Positions 20,467 to 35,201 of a stretch of 64,000 bases of DNA are shown here, in pieces (position 1 is the stretch's first letter; each line of letters begins with the position of its first letter). The DNA is from Amaurobius ferox (taxonomy: Eukaryota > Arthropoda > Arachnida > Araneae > Amaurobiidae). The position numbers were made by a program, and so were the translations under genes. The notes beneath the pieces are model-generated. The model did not search any database and had not been told where the DNA came from. It saw nothing but the letters and a program-made list of their open reading frames with translations. The stretch lies in the NCBI GenBank assembly GCA_951213105.1, contig OX578144.1, positions 82,322,301 to 82,386,300 on the forward strand, written 5' to 3'.

Positions 20467-20592
20467 TTAGCATGCATGTTTTTATAGTAGGAGTAAGAAA
20501 ACTTAATCACTGGAATCTTGTTACCGCAAGTTCTGGACCTAAGGCCGCAGCTGAGTAAAGTTTCAAGTACAATATTGCATCAGTAAAACTAA

Positions 20593-21909
20593 AACAAGAA
20601 AGATCAATCATGCTTAAAGCATTGATTATGAAACACTTTCCAACTTCAATGCAATTTTATTTAAACATGTCTAAAATGCAATACATTCCTCGGTAATATT
20701 TTAAAACTTATCACAATAGTACATTAATTTATTATATTTGAAACCTTAAACCTTCATAAAAAAAATTAACTTCATTCAAATGACGGCATTAAAGTATAAA
20801 TTGCCTGGTTTAAACATCTCTAAAATGTGATACATTCCTCGGTAATAATTTTAGAATTGTCATAATACTACGATAATTTATTATATTTGAAAACTTCATC
20901 GAAAACAACTGAAATCCATTCAAATGACGTCATAGAAAAAATAACACGCCTGGCTCTCTCTATAAAAGCAACATTTCATTCATAAATATTTCCGCCATTC
21001 ATGTCATTCATCACAATACTATAATAATTTATTTTATTTAAAAATTAAGACCATGGAGCTACAAGTAATTGAACTATATGCGTAAAACTTCATCGAAAAA
21101 TATCGTCCTTCTCTTTCTCAAATCAATGAATATTTCATTCATATCAGCTGTGCAGACTCCATGGACTAAATGATTTTGTGTTAAAGAATTACAGCAATTC
21201 TAATACAACTCATTCTACATATTTTGCTGTTTACATTTTACATAGGTGAAAAATAGGCTTAGTTGTAGAAATAATCAAATTTGGGATGAGCATTTAAACA
21301 CAAATATATTGTCATTGCGTTGTATCAGTATGTAGATGCACAGAATTTAGGCAAAAATAAAGTAGTTTTAGGACGGATACAACACTCAATATGAATTAAA
21401 AAGAACTTTAAAAATCATGATTTTGAGACCAGATGGATGCCATATATCATTCTGAAGTATGTCACGTGATCGTTTCATATCATGGTCACGTGATCGCTTC
21501 ATATAAGAGGTGTTATTATTATTTTAATTTTTATTTAAAAAACTACTGAATATATTTCGTTGAATTTTTTTTTATATATTTTATGGAACAATTTGAATAT
21601 TGCCTAAAATTTTCGAAGCAATTTGTGACTTTTAAATCCGCTTAAAAAATGCTTGAAAAATTAGGTCCCATAGTAAATTAGGTCCCCCAATGTATTTCAT
21701 TTTTCAACCCGGGTTCAATCCAAAACTAATTGGGTGATATTATTCATTTATATTCCCATAGGTCCTTCAGACCGTCAGAACAACATACTAAAATTTCATT
21801 TCGATTAAGTCATTTTTACGGAAGTTATCGTGCTAACGGACAGACAGACAGACAGACAGAATGAACAAAGTCATAAACACTTTTCAACTTTGCCGTAAAG
21901 TGTTAAAAA
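20593..21909 (+). mobile_element. H2, unit 2
   Basis: Same as 5995-7311, including the type A replacement near 21673. Confidence 0.65.
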
Positions 21910-22035
21910 TAAAATGGAAATTTTTAGCGATATAGTAAGTTTAATGATCGCATTGTTTGCATTTTGGGAAAGATGCATATCCATGTGCGTGTGAATGTGT
22001 GTATTACTGTGTGTGTGTGCGTATTATTGTAAAGG

Positions 22036-22145
22036 ATGGAGGTTACGGTCCCTGTGGATAGTTTCCTGTCCAAATTGGGTGGCACTTCCCGGCCGTCTAA
22101 AAAACAGATACCTTACACCTTCGAGTAGGTCGGACGGTATGGGAC
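22036..22145 (+). mobile_element. Headless SINE-body fragment, unit 2
   Basis: Same as 7438-7547. Confidence 0.7.
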
Positions 22146-22400
22146 GATGAAGAAGCTGAAAAAAGCATTTATCTTCAGTGATATAGAGAAGTGTATGTTA
22201 TTCGCAAACGTGTAAAAATTAATGTTATTTTGAATTCTGAGAAAATGCGTTTTACCGATTTGTTACAATTATTTTGTAATAATCCTTCCAAACTTTATAT
22301 GAATCGCCAAATACTTTTGACAGATACATGCCTCTTTTTTTTTTTTTAAACACGTATATTTTCACAAACATATTTAAGAAGTACAAAGAAAACATAAAAA

Positions 22401-23560
22401 AGACAGATCAATCATGCATAAAGCATTGATTATGAAACACTTTCCAACTTCAATGCAATTTTATTTAAACATCTCAAAAATTCGATACATTCATCGGTAA
22501 TGTTTTTAAAATTATCACAATACTACATTAATTTATTATATTTGAAAACTTCATTGAAAACAAATGAACTTTATTCAAATGACGTCATCGAAATATAAAT
22601 CGCCTGACTCCCTCTATAAAAGCAGTATTTCATTCTTAACAGTTTTTCCATTCTTTTCATTCATCACAATGCTATAATAATTTATTTGTTTAAAAAACTT
22701 AAAACCATGGAGGTACAAGTAATTTAAATCTATGCTTAAAACTTTATCGAAAAAATCGTTTCCTTCTCTGTGTAAAATCAATGAATGTTTCATTCATATC
22801 AGCTATATTGCAGATTCCATGAACTAAATAATTTTGCGTTAAGGAAATGCAGCAATTGTCATACAACTCATTCTACATCTTTTGTTGTTTACGTTCTCCA
22901 TAAATGAAAATTAGGCTTCGTTGCAGAAAATACCAAAGTTGGATGATCATTTAAACTCAAATATATTGCCATTGCGTTGTTCCAGTATCGAGATGCACAT
23001 GATTTAAGCAAAAATAAATCGGTTTCAGAATGGATGCAACACTAAATTTGAATTAAAAATAACTTTAAAAATCACGATTGTGACGCAAGATGGATGTCAT
23101 ATTTATTTTGAAGTGGGTCATCTGATCTCTTCATATAATGGTCACGTGATTTCTTCATATAAAGTGTGCAATTATTATTTTAATTTTTATTTAAAAATCT
23201 ACTGAATATATTTTACTGAAATTTCTTTTACATGTTTTATGAGATAATTTGGATATTTCCTAAAACATTCGAAGCAATTTGTGAATTTTAAATTCGCTTA
23301 AAAAATGTTTGAAAAATCACGTTCCATAGGGTTCAATGTATTTCATTCTTTCAACCCGGGTATAATCCAAAACTAATTGGCTGATAATATTCATTTATAT
23401 TCCCATAAGTCCCACAGACCGTCTGAACAACATACTAAAATTTCATTTTAATAAAGTCATTTTTACGGCAGTTATCGTGCTAACGGACAGACAGACAGAC
23501 AGACAGACAGAATGAACGAAGTCACAAACACTTTTCAACTGTGTTGTAAAGTGTTAAAAA
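22401..23560 (+). mobile_element. H3, unit 2
   Basis: Same as 7803-8962. Confidence 0.65.
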
Positions 23561-23827
23561 TCGAAATTAGGCGCATAATTCGGATATGTATCTATACAGG
23601 GTGTCCCAAAAAGATTGAAGCGCGCTTTTATTATTTATCTGTTGAAGATAAATGGGCAATGTAAATTGCAAAAATGTTGAAAGTAAGGTAGGAACTAAGA
23701 CTACCTTAATGAAATAGTCCTCCCATTCATTTTCAAAAAGTTACACTTTTTAAATTTTTATACGACCCCCTTAGACTAATATGTCCAATCAGAAAATTTT
23801 CATATTTAAAGCAACGAGATCATTAAA

Positions 23828-24959
23828 AATAAGAAAGATCAATCCTGCATAAAGCATTGATTATGAAACACTTTCCAACTTCAATGTAATTTTATATAAA
23901 TATCTCTAAAATGTGATACATTCCTCGGTAATATTTTAAAAATTACACAATACTACGTTAATTTATTATATTTGAAAACTTCATCGAAAACAAATGAACT
24001 TTATTCAAATGACGTCATCGAAATATAAATCGCCTCTATATAACAGAAGCATTTCATTCATAAACTTCTTTTCCGTTCATCACAATATTATAGTAATTTA
24101 TTTTATTTAAAAACTTAAAACCATGTAGGTACAAGTAATTTGACTCTATGCTTAAAATTTTACCGAAAAAATCATCTAGTTCTCTGTGCAAAATCAATGA
24201 ATGTTTCATTCATATCAGCTATATTCCAGACTCCATGAGCTAAATAATTTTGCGTTACACAATTCTTTTACAACTCATTCTATATCTTTTGGTGTTTACA
24301 TTATCCATAAGTGAAAATTAGGCTTCGTTATAGAAATAATTAAAGTTTGATGAGCATTTAAACTCAAATATATTGTAATTGCGTTGTTTCAGTATGTAGG
24401 TGTACAGAATTTAAGCAAAAGTAAAGCGATTTTAGGACGGTTACAACATTAAATATGAATTAAAAAGAACTTTAAAAATCACGATTTTGACACAAGATGG
24501 ATGCCATATTTTATTTTGAAGTGGGTCATATGATCTCTTCATATAATGGTCATGTGATCTCTTCATATGAAGGGAGTAATTATTATTTTAATTTTTATTT
24601 AAAAAAATACTGAATATATTTTACTGAAATTTTTTTATATATTTTCTGTGATAATTTGAATATTTCCTGAAACTTTCGAAGCAATTTTTGAATTTTAAAT
24701 TTGCTTAAAAAATGGTTGAAAAATTAGGTCCCATAGGGTTCAATATATTTCATTTGTTCAACCCGGGTTCAATCCAAAACTCATTGGGTGATATTATTCA
24801 TTTATATTCCCATAGGTCCCACAGATCGTTTGAACAACATACTGAAATTTCATTTTGATAAAGTCATTTTAACGGCAGTTATCGTTCTAACGGACTGACA
24901 GACAGACAGAATGAACAGAGTCATAAACACTTTTCAACTATGTTGTACAGTGTTAAAAA
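23828..24959 (+). mobile_element. H4, unit 2
   Basis: Same as 9230-10361. The mariner-like remnant precedes it at 23595. Confidence 0.65.
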
Positions 24960-25066
24960 TGCATATCTGTATCTTTAATATTGGGCCAGTTATATTTAAT
25001 TGAAAATTGAATGTTGTGAATGGGGGCCACATACCAAATTAGAGATGTAAATTTGTGACATATTAC

Positions 25067-26381
25067 AACAAGAAAGATCAATCATGCTTAAAGCATTGAT
25101 TATGAAACACTTTCCAACTTCAATGCAATTTTATTTAAACATGTCTAAAATGCAATACAGTCCTCGATAATATTTTAAAACTTATCACAATACTACATTA
25201 ATTTATTATATTTGAAACCTTAAACCTTCATCGAAAAAAATTAACTTCATTCAAATGACGGCATTAAAGTATAAATTGCCTGGTTTAAATATCTCTAAAA
25301 TGTGATACATTCCTCGGTAATAATTTTAGAATTATCATAATACTACGATAATTTATTATATTTGAAAACTTCATCGAAAACAATTGAAATTCATTCAAAT
25401 GACGTCATAAAAAAATAACACGCCTGGCTCTCTCTATAAAAGCAACATTTCATTCATAAATAATTCCCCCATTCATGTCATTCATCACAATACTATAATA
25501 ATTTATTTTATTTAAAAATTAAGACCATTGAGCTACAAGTAAGTAATCTCTATGCGTAAAACTTCATCGAAAAATATCGTCCTTCTCTTTCTAAAATCAA
25601 TAAATATTTCATTCATATCAGCTATGCAGACTCCATGGACTAAATTATTTTGTGTTAAAGAATTACAGCGATTCTAATACAACTCATGCTATATATTTTG
25701 CTGTTTACATTTTACATAGGTGAAAAATAGGCTTAATAGTAGAAATAATCATATTTGGATGAGCATTTAAACTGAAATATATTGTCATTGCGTTGTTTTA
25801 GTATGTAGATGCACAGAATTTAGGCAAAAATAAAGTAGTTTTAAGACGGATACAACACTCAATATGAATTAAAAAGAACTTTAAAAATCACGATTTTGAC
25901 ACAAGATGGATGCCATATATCATTTTAAAGTGGGTCATGTGATCGTTTCATATCATGGACACGTGATCGCTTCATATAAGAGGTGTTATTATTATTTTAA
26001 TTTTTATTTAAAAAACTACTGAATATATTTCGCTGAATTTTTTTTTATATATTTTATGGAACAATTTGAATATTGCCTAAAATTTTCGAAACAATTTGTG
26101 AATTTTAAATCCGCTTAAAAAATGCTTGAAAAATTAGGTCCCATAGGGCTCAATGTATTCCATTTTTTCAACCCGGGTTCAATCCAAAACTAATTGTGTG
26201 ATATTATTCATTTATATTCCCATAGGTCCTATAGACCGTCTGAACAACATACTAAAATTTCATTTTGATTAAGTCATTTTTACGGCAGTTATCGTGCTAA
26301 CGGACAGACAGACAGACAGACAGACAGACAGAATGAACAAAGTCATAAACACTTTTCAACTTTGTTGTAAAGTGTTAAAAA
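25067..26381 (+). mobile_element. H5, unit 2
   Basis: Same as 10469-11783. The flank just left reads CATATTAC, shared with unit 3, where units 1 and 4 have CATATCAC. Confidence 0.65.
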
Positions 26382-26650
26382 AAAGAAAGAAAATAAAAAT
26401 GAAAACAATAGTAGTGGCCATTATTCCTTGCTGTTATTGCCATACCTTCAACTGCATTTGTGGTTATTCAGTCGCAGAAATATTCAATAATAGATAATAA
26501 ATTCAGATTTCATGAATAACGTGCTTATTAATAAATATGCATAAATATACTCAATAACGATTGATCCTCCTTACAAAATGTCAGCAGTCCTTAATTTGGC
26601 ATGAGCACGCGGTAACACATTAATGCTTAATTTCGTCACGACAATATAAT

Positions 26651-27066
26651 AACAAGAAAGATTAATCATGTATAAAGCTTTGGGTATGAAACATTTTCCA
26701 ATTCAAATGCAATTTTATATAAACATCTTTAAAATGTGATACATTCAGCGTTGACATATTCTGAATTATCATAGTACTACAAAAATTTATTATATTTGAA
26801 AACTTAAAACTTCATTGAAAAAAGTGAACTTTATTCAAATGACCTCATCGAAATATAAATCGCCTAACTCGCACCGGGTTCAGTCCAAAACTAATTGGGT
26901 GATATTATTCATCTAAATTCCCATATGTCCCACCGACCGTCTCAACATTATGCTAAAATTTCATTTTGATAAAGTCATTCTCACGGCAGTTTTCGTACGA
27001 ACGGACAGACAGACAGAATGATTAAAGTCGTAAACACTTTTCAACTATGTTGTAAAGTGTTAAAAA
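26651..27066 (+). mobile_element. H6, unit 2
   Basis: Same internally deleted 416 bp form as 12053-12468. Confidence 0.65.
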
Positions 27067-28509
27067 AAGAAAGAAAAAGAAAAAGGAAAACAATAGTAGC
27101 GGCTATTACTGCTTGCCGTTATTGTCAGTTCAACTGCTGTTTAGTTACTCAGGCATGGAAGTATTCAATAATAATTAATAAATATGGATTTTATGAATTA
27201 TATGCTTATATATATACTTTTATATACTTATTGATAAATATCCATAAATATACTCAATAACAGTCGAGCTTCATTGCAAAATGTTAGCAGTCGGTAATTT
27301 GGCATGAGCACGGGGTAACAAATTAATGTTTAATTTTGTGACGATAATATAATAAAATATCTCATGTGGGCAACACTTGAGTTTCCCTTGGTAATGCCGT
27401 ACTTTTTGGGGGGCAGAGAAAAAATTGTGTACAATATTCACATCACAATGTTTTTAGTATTTAATCAACATCTCGTTAATTGAAATTGTGCGATCTTGGC
27501 AATTTATTAGTACAAACAAAACGACTTATTCATATTTATGCGCAAAATCCTCACAAAAATACAACTGATATTTAATTAATAGCCCGTTTATTAAATGACA
27601 ATTTAAGAATTCTTTTGAGTCAAAATACAAAACTATTATAAAATGTGTCTTATTTCGTCAATGGAATGAGCTAGATCCATGGAAATAATGTACATGCGAA
27701 TGATGGAAGTTTGTTTTGAGCATCGTATGGTGATCAAGGCGTATGGTGTTTGACGAATGAAAAAAGACACATTTAACAAACAATGTATGAAACGACCCGT
27801 GAAATATATATATTTAATAATAGTGCATATGGAAAGTGAGCATATTTGATGATACTTTTATAATTTTAAGTAATTATTTTGATAAATTTATTTGAAAATC
27901 CTGTAATATCTAATTTCCTAACTTAGCGTCAATGGAAAAAAAAATACGTTTGAAAAAATTATTTATTGATCATTATTGAAGGTACTAATTTTTAAATGAT
28001 TTTAAAAATTTCATTCATGAATTTAGGGGAGTGGGGGGGGGTCTTTTAAACATTCGATCGGTCTTAAAATCAGTAGGGTCAAGTAAAATCAATAAGGTAC
28101 TCACAGTTTGTATATAGACGCACCAAATTATTTTTGAAATAGCCTCATTTATTCAGGAGTTATCTCCCGGAGACACACATACTAACATACAAACCAGACA
28201 TCACCCCATAAACGTTCGATATGAGTTCAAGGGTGCTTGAAACAACGTGCTATTTCTTCGAAAATGTCATTGGGAATTTTTGACTCTGTCACAATTCCTT
28301 CTCTATACAGCTATGTATGTAGCGAAAGTACTAAAAATTCTTTATGCACCAATAATATTTTTATAGTACGTTGTATATAAAACATGATTTCGTTTAATCT
28401 ATGGCAATTAAGCAAATCTTGTATAAATCAAGAAAGCTGCTTAAATAATGACGCAGCAATTTGAATTAAAGAAACATTTTTCTATCGCAAGTATACTTAA
28501 TATTTATCG

Positions 28510-29652
28510 TTTTTAACACTTTATAACATAGTTGAAAAATGTTTATGAGTTTGTTCATTCCGTCTGTCTGTCTGTTAGCACGATAACTGCCATAAAAATG
28601 ACTTTATCAAAACTAATTTTTAATATGTTGTTCAGACGGTCTGTGGGACCTATGGGAATATAAATGAATAATATCATCCAATTAGTTTGGGATTGAACCC
28701 GGGTAGAAAAAATTTAATACATTGAAACCTATGGAATCTAATTCTTCAATTATTTTTTAAGCAAATTTAAAATTCATAAATTGCTTCAAAAGTTTTAAGA
28801 AATATGCAAATTATCCCATAAAATATATAAAAAAAAATTCAGCAAAATATATTCAGTAGTTTTTTAAATAAATATTAAAATAATAATTACACCCTTTATA
28901 TGAAAAGATCACATAACCTTTATATGAAGAGATCAAATGACCCGCTTCAAAATAAAATATGGCATCCATCTTGTGTCAAAATCGTGAATTCTAAAGTTCT
29001 TTTGAATTCATATTTAGTGTTGTGTCCGTCCTCTAAGAGCTTTATTTTTGCTTAAATTCTGAGCATCTACGCGCTGAAACAACGCAATTACAATATATTT
29101 GAGTTTAAATGATCATCAAATTTTGATAATTTTTGCAACGAAGCCTAATTTTCACTTATGGGGAATGTAAACACAAAAAGATGTAGATTGAGTTGTATAA
29201 GAATTGCTGCATTTCTTTACAGCAAAATTATTTAACTCATGGAGTCTGTAAAATAGCTGATATGAATGAAACATTCATTGATTTTACATAGGGATGCAGG
29301 CGATTTTTTCGATGAAGTTTTAAGTATAGAGTTAAATTACTTGTACCTCCATGGTTTTATGTTTTTAAATAAATTAAATTACCTTAGTATTGTAATGAAT
29401 GAAAGAATGGAAAACAGTTTATGCTGCTTTTACATAGAGAGCAAAGCGATTTATATTTCAATGACGTCATTTGAATAAAGTTCATTTATTTTCGATGAAG
29501 TTTTCAAATATAATAAATTTTTTCAGTATTATGATAATTTTAAATATATTACCGAGGAATGTATAGCATTTGAGAGATCTTTGAATAAAATTGTATTGAA
29601 GTTGGAAAGTGTTTCATAATCTATGCTTTATGCATGATTGGTCTTTCTTGTT
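28510..29652 (-). mobile_element. H0, bridging units 2 and 3
   Basis: 1143 bp. It is type A on both sides of the chosen border. Confidence 0.7.
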
Positions 29653-29773
29653 AAAATCTTATTTTTGTTTGTTTGACAGATGGCAATGATTTACAGAAAG
29701 TCAAGTGTTATTACAAAACGCGAGATTTTTAATGGGGAGATCAATATATCTCACTATTTATTTGTGGCAACTT

Positions 29774-29778
<5 letters not shown>

Positions 29779-29819
<41 letters not shown>

Positions 29820-29865
29820 TATATATATATTTATCAAAATATATATATATATATTTATCAAAATA

Positions 29866-29888
<23 letters not shown>
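29779..29888. repeat. (TA)n microsatellite, 110 bp
   Basis: Same locus as 588-727, shorter, with two TTTATCAAAA-type interruptions. Confidence 0.97.
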
Positions 29889-29896
<8 letters not shown>

Positions 29897-30111
29897 TTGA
29901 AAAGAAAAATGTTACTGATTTTCATCTATATCTCAGAAATTGATACATATAGAGCTCAGGTGATGGCTCATTTAGACTCAGCATCAAATTCTGGAGTGCT
30001 CTCTAAACATTTCACATTTTGTTCTTTTTCCATTTCAAGTTAAAAAAATTGTCATTTTACTTGAAACATTTATACTTCAAAATTGACTATATTTAAAACT
30101 TAGACTACAAT

Positions 30112-31722
30112 TGTGTCGGAGCGGGATTCCCTTCGATTTGGCCGACGGGAGAATTTTAACTTTCTCCAATTTTTGAATACCCAGGACCGAAACTCCACCC
30201 GTCTGTGAGTGAAACTCACAGACGACTTGCACACACAATTCTAACCGTAAACCCTTGGGTTGGTCGTGTGGTCTGGGTCTTCAACACACAATTCTAAAAA
30301 GACAAATTAAACCCTTACCTTGAAGGTCTTTTTCTTCCGCTGGAAACATAAGTAAATATACTAATTCAAACACAAATAAATACTTCTTAAATCTTTACTA
30401 AATCCATCCTTTATTAAACAATCAATTTATATTTATAGTAGGAGTTACCAACATTATACAGGAGCTGAATCTATATCAAGTCTCCGCACTGGACTCAGGA
30501 AACCATGATACCAAATTTAATAGCCACCAATCAAAGACATAATAAACGATTTCTAAAACGTATTAAATGTGGCTGATAATAATAATTTTATCATTTAACA
30601 TAATTGCAGTTATAGGTATGGTCTCAACATGGGAGCAACCGTACTCGAAGCTTTCCTTCGAATTCAGAAATACCTAAAGTAAATTTATATTTTTATCCAT
30701 ATAAACAAATGTTAAATTAAGTCGGGAAGTCAAATTAATGATCTTGAGTTTGTTCCAATTTACGTGAATGACTTCCGACGGAAAACTGATCCATCGAAGA
30801 AACACTCTTACCTCTGACATCGGAGATGCTGAAGAGATCATACACCAACATCCACTTTGAATCGTCGGCTATGCCGTTCCATGAACACCGGCTCTCTTTT
30901 AGCAAATGATAGGCTGAGGCTCGGCCAGGGCTCCGTTTCATTTTTGCCCACGACATCCAACATCTCGACCCCGGGCAGAGACCTCTGGTCAGAACCGTTC
31001 TTCAACGTCGATGCTCAGAAGGTGGACGGGCTCCTCCACGATGACCTGCGGCGACACTCCCCATGCCCACGAAGTTCAGAGACCGGAATGGAATCAGGTC
31101 TCCAACTTCGAGGTGGGCAACATAATAAAATTACGCTCTGGACTAGCCCAGAGACATGGGTAGCCAGATAGGGAATGTGCGCCCCGAATTAGCAAACATG
31201 CCCTTTATATGCACCAGGGGCCAATTCCAGCCCCACCAACAGAAATTTTCTTTATTTCAAAAAGTTTCCAGGGAACGCCTTCATAGCCTCGACGAATGGT
31301 CTCAAAACTCCAGCAGTTCGAAAATCAACCTCCGCCACGAGGTCTCCATACTTCACCAGCACAAACACGTGAATATGAAAATTCTGCATGCCATTGCATC
31401 ATCCCAGCCACGTGCAGAGCCAACCGCCTCTACACCACATCCGCTTGCATGGGAAAACGATGAACCTGAAATTAACGGTCGAAAAAGACCAGCCTCGAGT
31501 ACGGTCGCACAACACTCATTAAATTAAAAATGGTTAAGGATATTCGATTTGATTTTAAATGCAAAAGGTTTTCTTTTATATTAAACATAGAATTGACGAG
31601 AGGGTGCTCAACAGGATAAAACAAATAATTATATAGATAAATATGTATGCAATAAATATAGAAACAGATTACAGAAGTTACAATTTAACTCGAGTGGTGT
31701 GAGGATCTCAAACCTCGACACC
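30112..31722 (-). mobile_element. Solo-LTR-like insertion, unit 3
   Basis: Exactly 1611 bp with the ACAAT duplication. It shares TATAGTAGG and CTCTACACCAC with type B. Private differences are CCCCGGGCAG (30968-30977), AGAAGGTGG and CAACAG. Through one of these the plus frame after 31156 opens to 123 codons, which is chance rather than a gene. Confidence 0.6.
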
Positions 31723-32126
31723 ACAATTGTTATGGATTCAGCGTTACATTCTAGAGGGGAATAGGAGCTTCATTAAGGATTTCCACTTCAGCTTTAAATA
31801 TTTTTTTAAAAAAATATTTTCTCAAGATTGGCTATAGTTAGAGCTTAAATGACTAACATGAATTCAGCATTAAATACCGGAGAAGGTTGAAGGTTCACTA
31901 AAGATTTCCACTTCGGCATTTTTTTTCACTTCCGGTTCAAAACATTTTTTGAAGCATCTATTACTTTGGGCTGACTATGGATAGCGCTTAGTGATGACTC
32001 ATATGGATTTTGCATCGAATTCTGGAGAGGATTGATCGGTCTAAGGTTTCTATTCATAGTTCATTCAGAGATGTTATTTTCGGCCTCTCCGCAAATTTTT
32101 ATGGCTTTACGAAATATGTATACAAA

Positions 32127-32172
32127 AACTATAACTAAAATACTAAATATACAAATATACTAAATATACAAA
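32127..32172 (+). repeat. Type B-specific short tandem expansion
   Basis: About 46 extra bases of ACTAAAATACTAAATATAC-like repeats, absent in units 1 and 2 (site near 2966 and 17564) and present in units 4 and 5 (near 46690 and 61252). It is a clean marker for the A/B split. Confidence 0.85.
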
Positions 32173-33408
32173 ATATAACTAAAATACTTAATAGTTTCGT
32201 CAAAAATTAGGTGCACACAACATCAGTCACAATATGAAAACTTCTTAAATTTCTTGTTTTATTACTACAATATTGTGTTTCCCCTGTAAGTCTCTGTAAT
32301 ATGATCGATTAAGTAATTTGGTAACATTGATTATAGTGTTCGAAACGAACGCACTTGATGCCGTTACAGATTTTACTCAAATTATTTTTGATAAAAGCTT
32401 TGACTTTATACTATGCATTTAGAAAAAGTAATAAATGATTATAAATAGAAGAGCGAAACGATATATTTTTATGATGGCATATGTGTTTCAAATTTGAAAA
32501 TTTATTCACTTATCCTATCAATTACAGTCAACCGATACTGGGTTAAATGTAGGAAATTAATTTTTACATTCAAAAATCCACATTCTGCTCGTTTAACCCA
32601 GAATGCATTATTTTTCAATTGTTTTTCAACTCGTCAGAAGGCGTTTTTGAGTTGCAATTAAAGTTAATGTTTTAAATTGGACCATCAGAAAGTTAAGATT
32701 GGTGTCTAAAAGTAACGACACATTGTGATGGAATACAAAATGGAATACTTTTCCCAAGTCTTGTCAGAGACTGACCCTAACAAGTATACTTTAAGATGTA
32801 TTTTTCTTTACCATCATATTTTTTTTTATTTCTCTCATTTTGGATTGGGGATTAAATTCTGAATTTTCCAGGTAAGGTACCCCATTAAAAAGAGGTGGCT
32901 ATAAATTAACATGGCTTGAGCCTTGATGGAGGGAATATTTTGAAATGTATGTTCCCCGTGATATGATAGAATTAAAATCCAACAATTACTATTTTAATAC
33001 CATTTTCAGGCAGAAAAAATTCATTCTGCTCTATAACTCTTCTGCTGTTTATTATTACTACAATTTTTCTATGAAGTTTCGTTGTTCCTTCAAGAGAAAA
33101 ATATTATCAATCTTAAATTTTGAATAACGTTTGATCTTATCATGCATATAGCAAGAAAAGAAAAGCTTAGCATATTTTTATTTTTACACAATATTTCTAA
33201 TACACGGAAGTTATATTTTTAACACAATATTTTAAATAAAAATATACATAGAAATACATGCATAATTTTTCTTAATTTATCTTTTTTTACCTCAACTAAG
33301 ATCGGACCAGAAGTTTTCTAAACATGATCCTAATACGCAAATGATCGTAATGTCGAATTTGGCAATATTCAGGAAATCGAAAGTTTCTTGATACTAGTAC
33401 GAGAAATC

Positions 33409-35075
33409 AACAAGAAAGATCGATCATTCCTAAAGCATTGACTATGAAACACTTTCCAACTTCAATGCAATTTTATTTAAAAAAGTCGAAAATGCAATAC
33501 ATTCCTCGGTAATATTTTAAAACTTATCACAATACTTTGATTTATTATATTTGAAAACATAAACCTTCATTGAAAAAAATGAACTTCTTTCAAATGACGG
33601 CATTGAAATATAAATTGCCTGGTGTAAATATCTCTAAAATGCAATACATTCCACGGTAATATTTTTAAAACTATCATAATACTACGATAATTTATTATAT
33701 TTGAAAACTTCATCAAAAACAACTGAAATAAATTCAAATGACGTCATAGAAAAAATAACACGCCTGGATCTCTCTATAAAAGCAGGATTTCATTCATTTC
33801 ATTCATTACAATATTATAATAATTTATTTTATTTAAAAGTTAAGACCATGGAGCTACAAGTAATTAAACTCTATGCTTAAAACTTCATCGAAAAAAATCG
33901 TCCTTCTGTTTATAAAATCAATTAATATTTCATTCATATCAGCCATGCAGACTCCATGGACTGAATTATTTTTTGTTAAAGAAATACAGTAATTCTAATA
34001 CATCGCATTCTACATATTTCGCTGTTTACATTTTACATAGGTGAAAAATAGGCTTAGTTGTAGAAATAATCAAATTTGAATGAGAATTTAAACTCAAATA
34101 TATTGTCATTGTGTTGTTTTAGTATGTAGATGCACAGAATTTAAGCAAAAATAAAGTAGTTTTAGGACGGATACAACACTCTATGAATTAAAAAGAACTT
34201 TAAAAAATCACGATTTTGAAACAAGATGGATGCCATATATCATTTTGAAGTGGGTCATGTGCTCGTTTCATATCATGGTCACGTGATCGTTTCATATAAG
34301 ATGGTTTTTGTTGAGACCCAGACCGACCGACCTACCAGAAAGGTGTAAGGTCAAGCTGTATGGACGGCCGGGAAGTGCCACCCAATTTAGACCGGAACCC
34401 AGTGGGGGAGGCATCCACAGGGACCGTACCCTCCTTCCCCTACCACCAACCTCTCGGAAGGACTTACGGACCCACATGTTTAACGTGATCGTACTCCGCA
34501 TGAACACGGCGGCATTTGTGGTAGCGTGCAAATCTAGCGCGCAAACCACGGGGATACCGCACCCGAGATGGCCAACAGCACGCGGTGTTCCAAGGTGGTC
34601 ACCCACCAAGTACTAACCGCGCCCGATGCTGCTTGATTTCGGGGATCTAACGAGAACCGGTGTTATCAGCACATATAAGATGTGTAATTAATATTTTAAT
34701 TTTTATTTAAAAAACTACTGAATATATTTCGCTGATTTTTTTTTGTATATTTTATGGAACAATTTGACAATTATCTAAAATTTTCGAAGCAATTTGTGAA
34801 TTTTAAATCCGCTTAAAAAATGCTTGAAAAATTAGGTCTCATAGGGCTCAATGTATTTCATTTTTTCAACCCGGGTTCAATCCAAAACTAATTGGTTTAT
34901 ATTATTCATTTATATTCCCATAGGTCCCACAGACCGTCTGAACAACATACTAAAATTTCATTTTGATTAAGTCATTTTTACGGCAGTTATCGTGCTAACG
35001 GACAAACAGACAGACAGACACACAGAATGAACAAAGTCATAAACACTTTTTAACTTTGTTGTAAAGTGTTAAAAA
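33409..35075 (+). mobile_element. H1 with SINE, unit 3
   Basis: As 4203-5868, with one extra A in the CATCGAAAAAAATCG run (type B) and a private G in the TTTTGTATATT stretch after the SINE. Confidence 0.65.
34304..34671 (-). mobile_element. 5S rRNA-derived SINE, unit 3
   Basis: 368 bp, CATATAAGATG on both sides (34293-34303, 34672-34682). It has the type B change CCTTCCCC for CCTTGCCC in the body. Confidence 0.88.
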
Positions 35076-35201
35076 TTAGCATGCATGTTTTTATAGTAGG
35101 AGTAAGAAAACTTAATCACTGGAATCTTGTTACCGCAAGTTCTGGACCTAAGGCCGCAGCTGAGTAAAGTTTCAAGTACAATATTGCATCAGTAAAACTA
35201 A

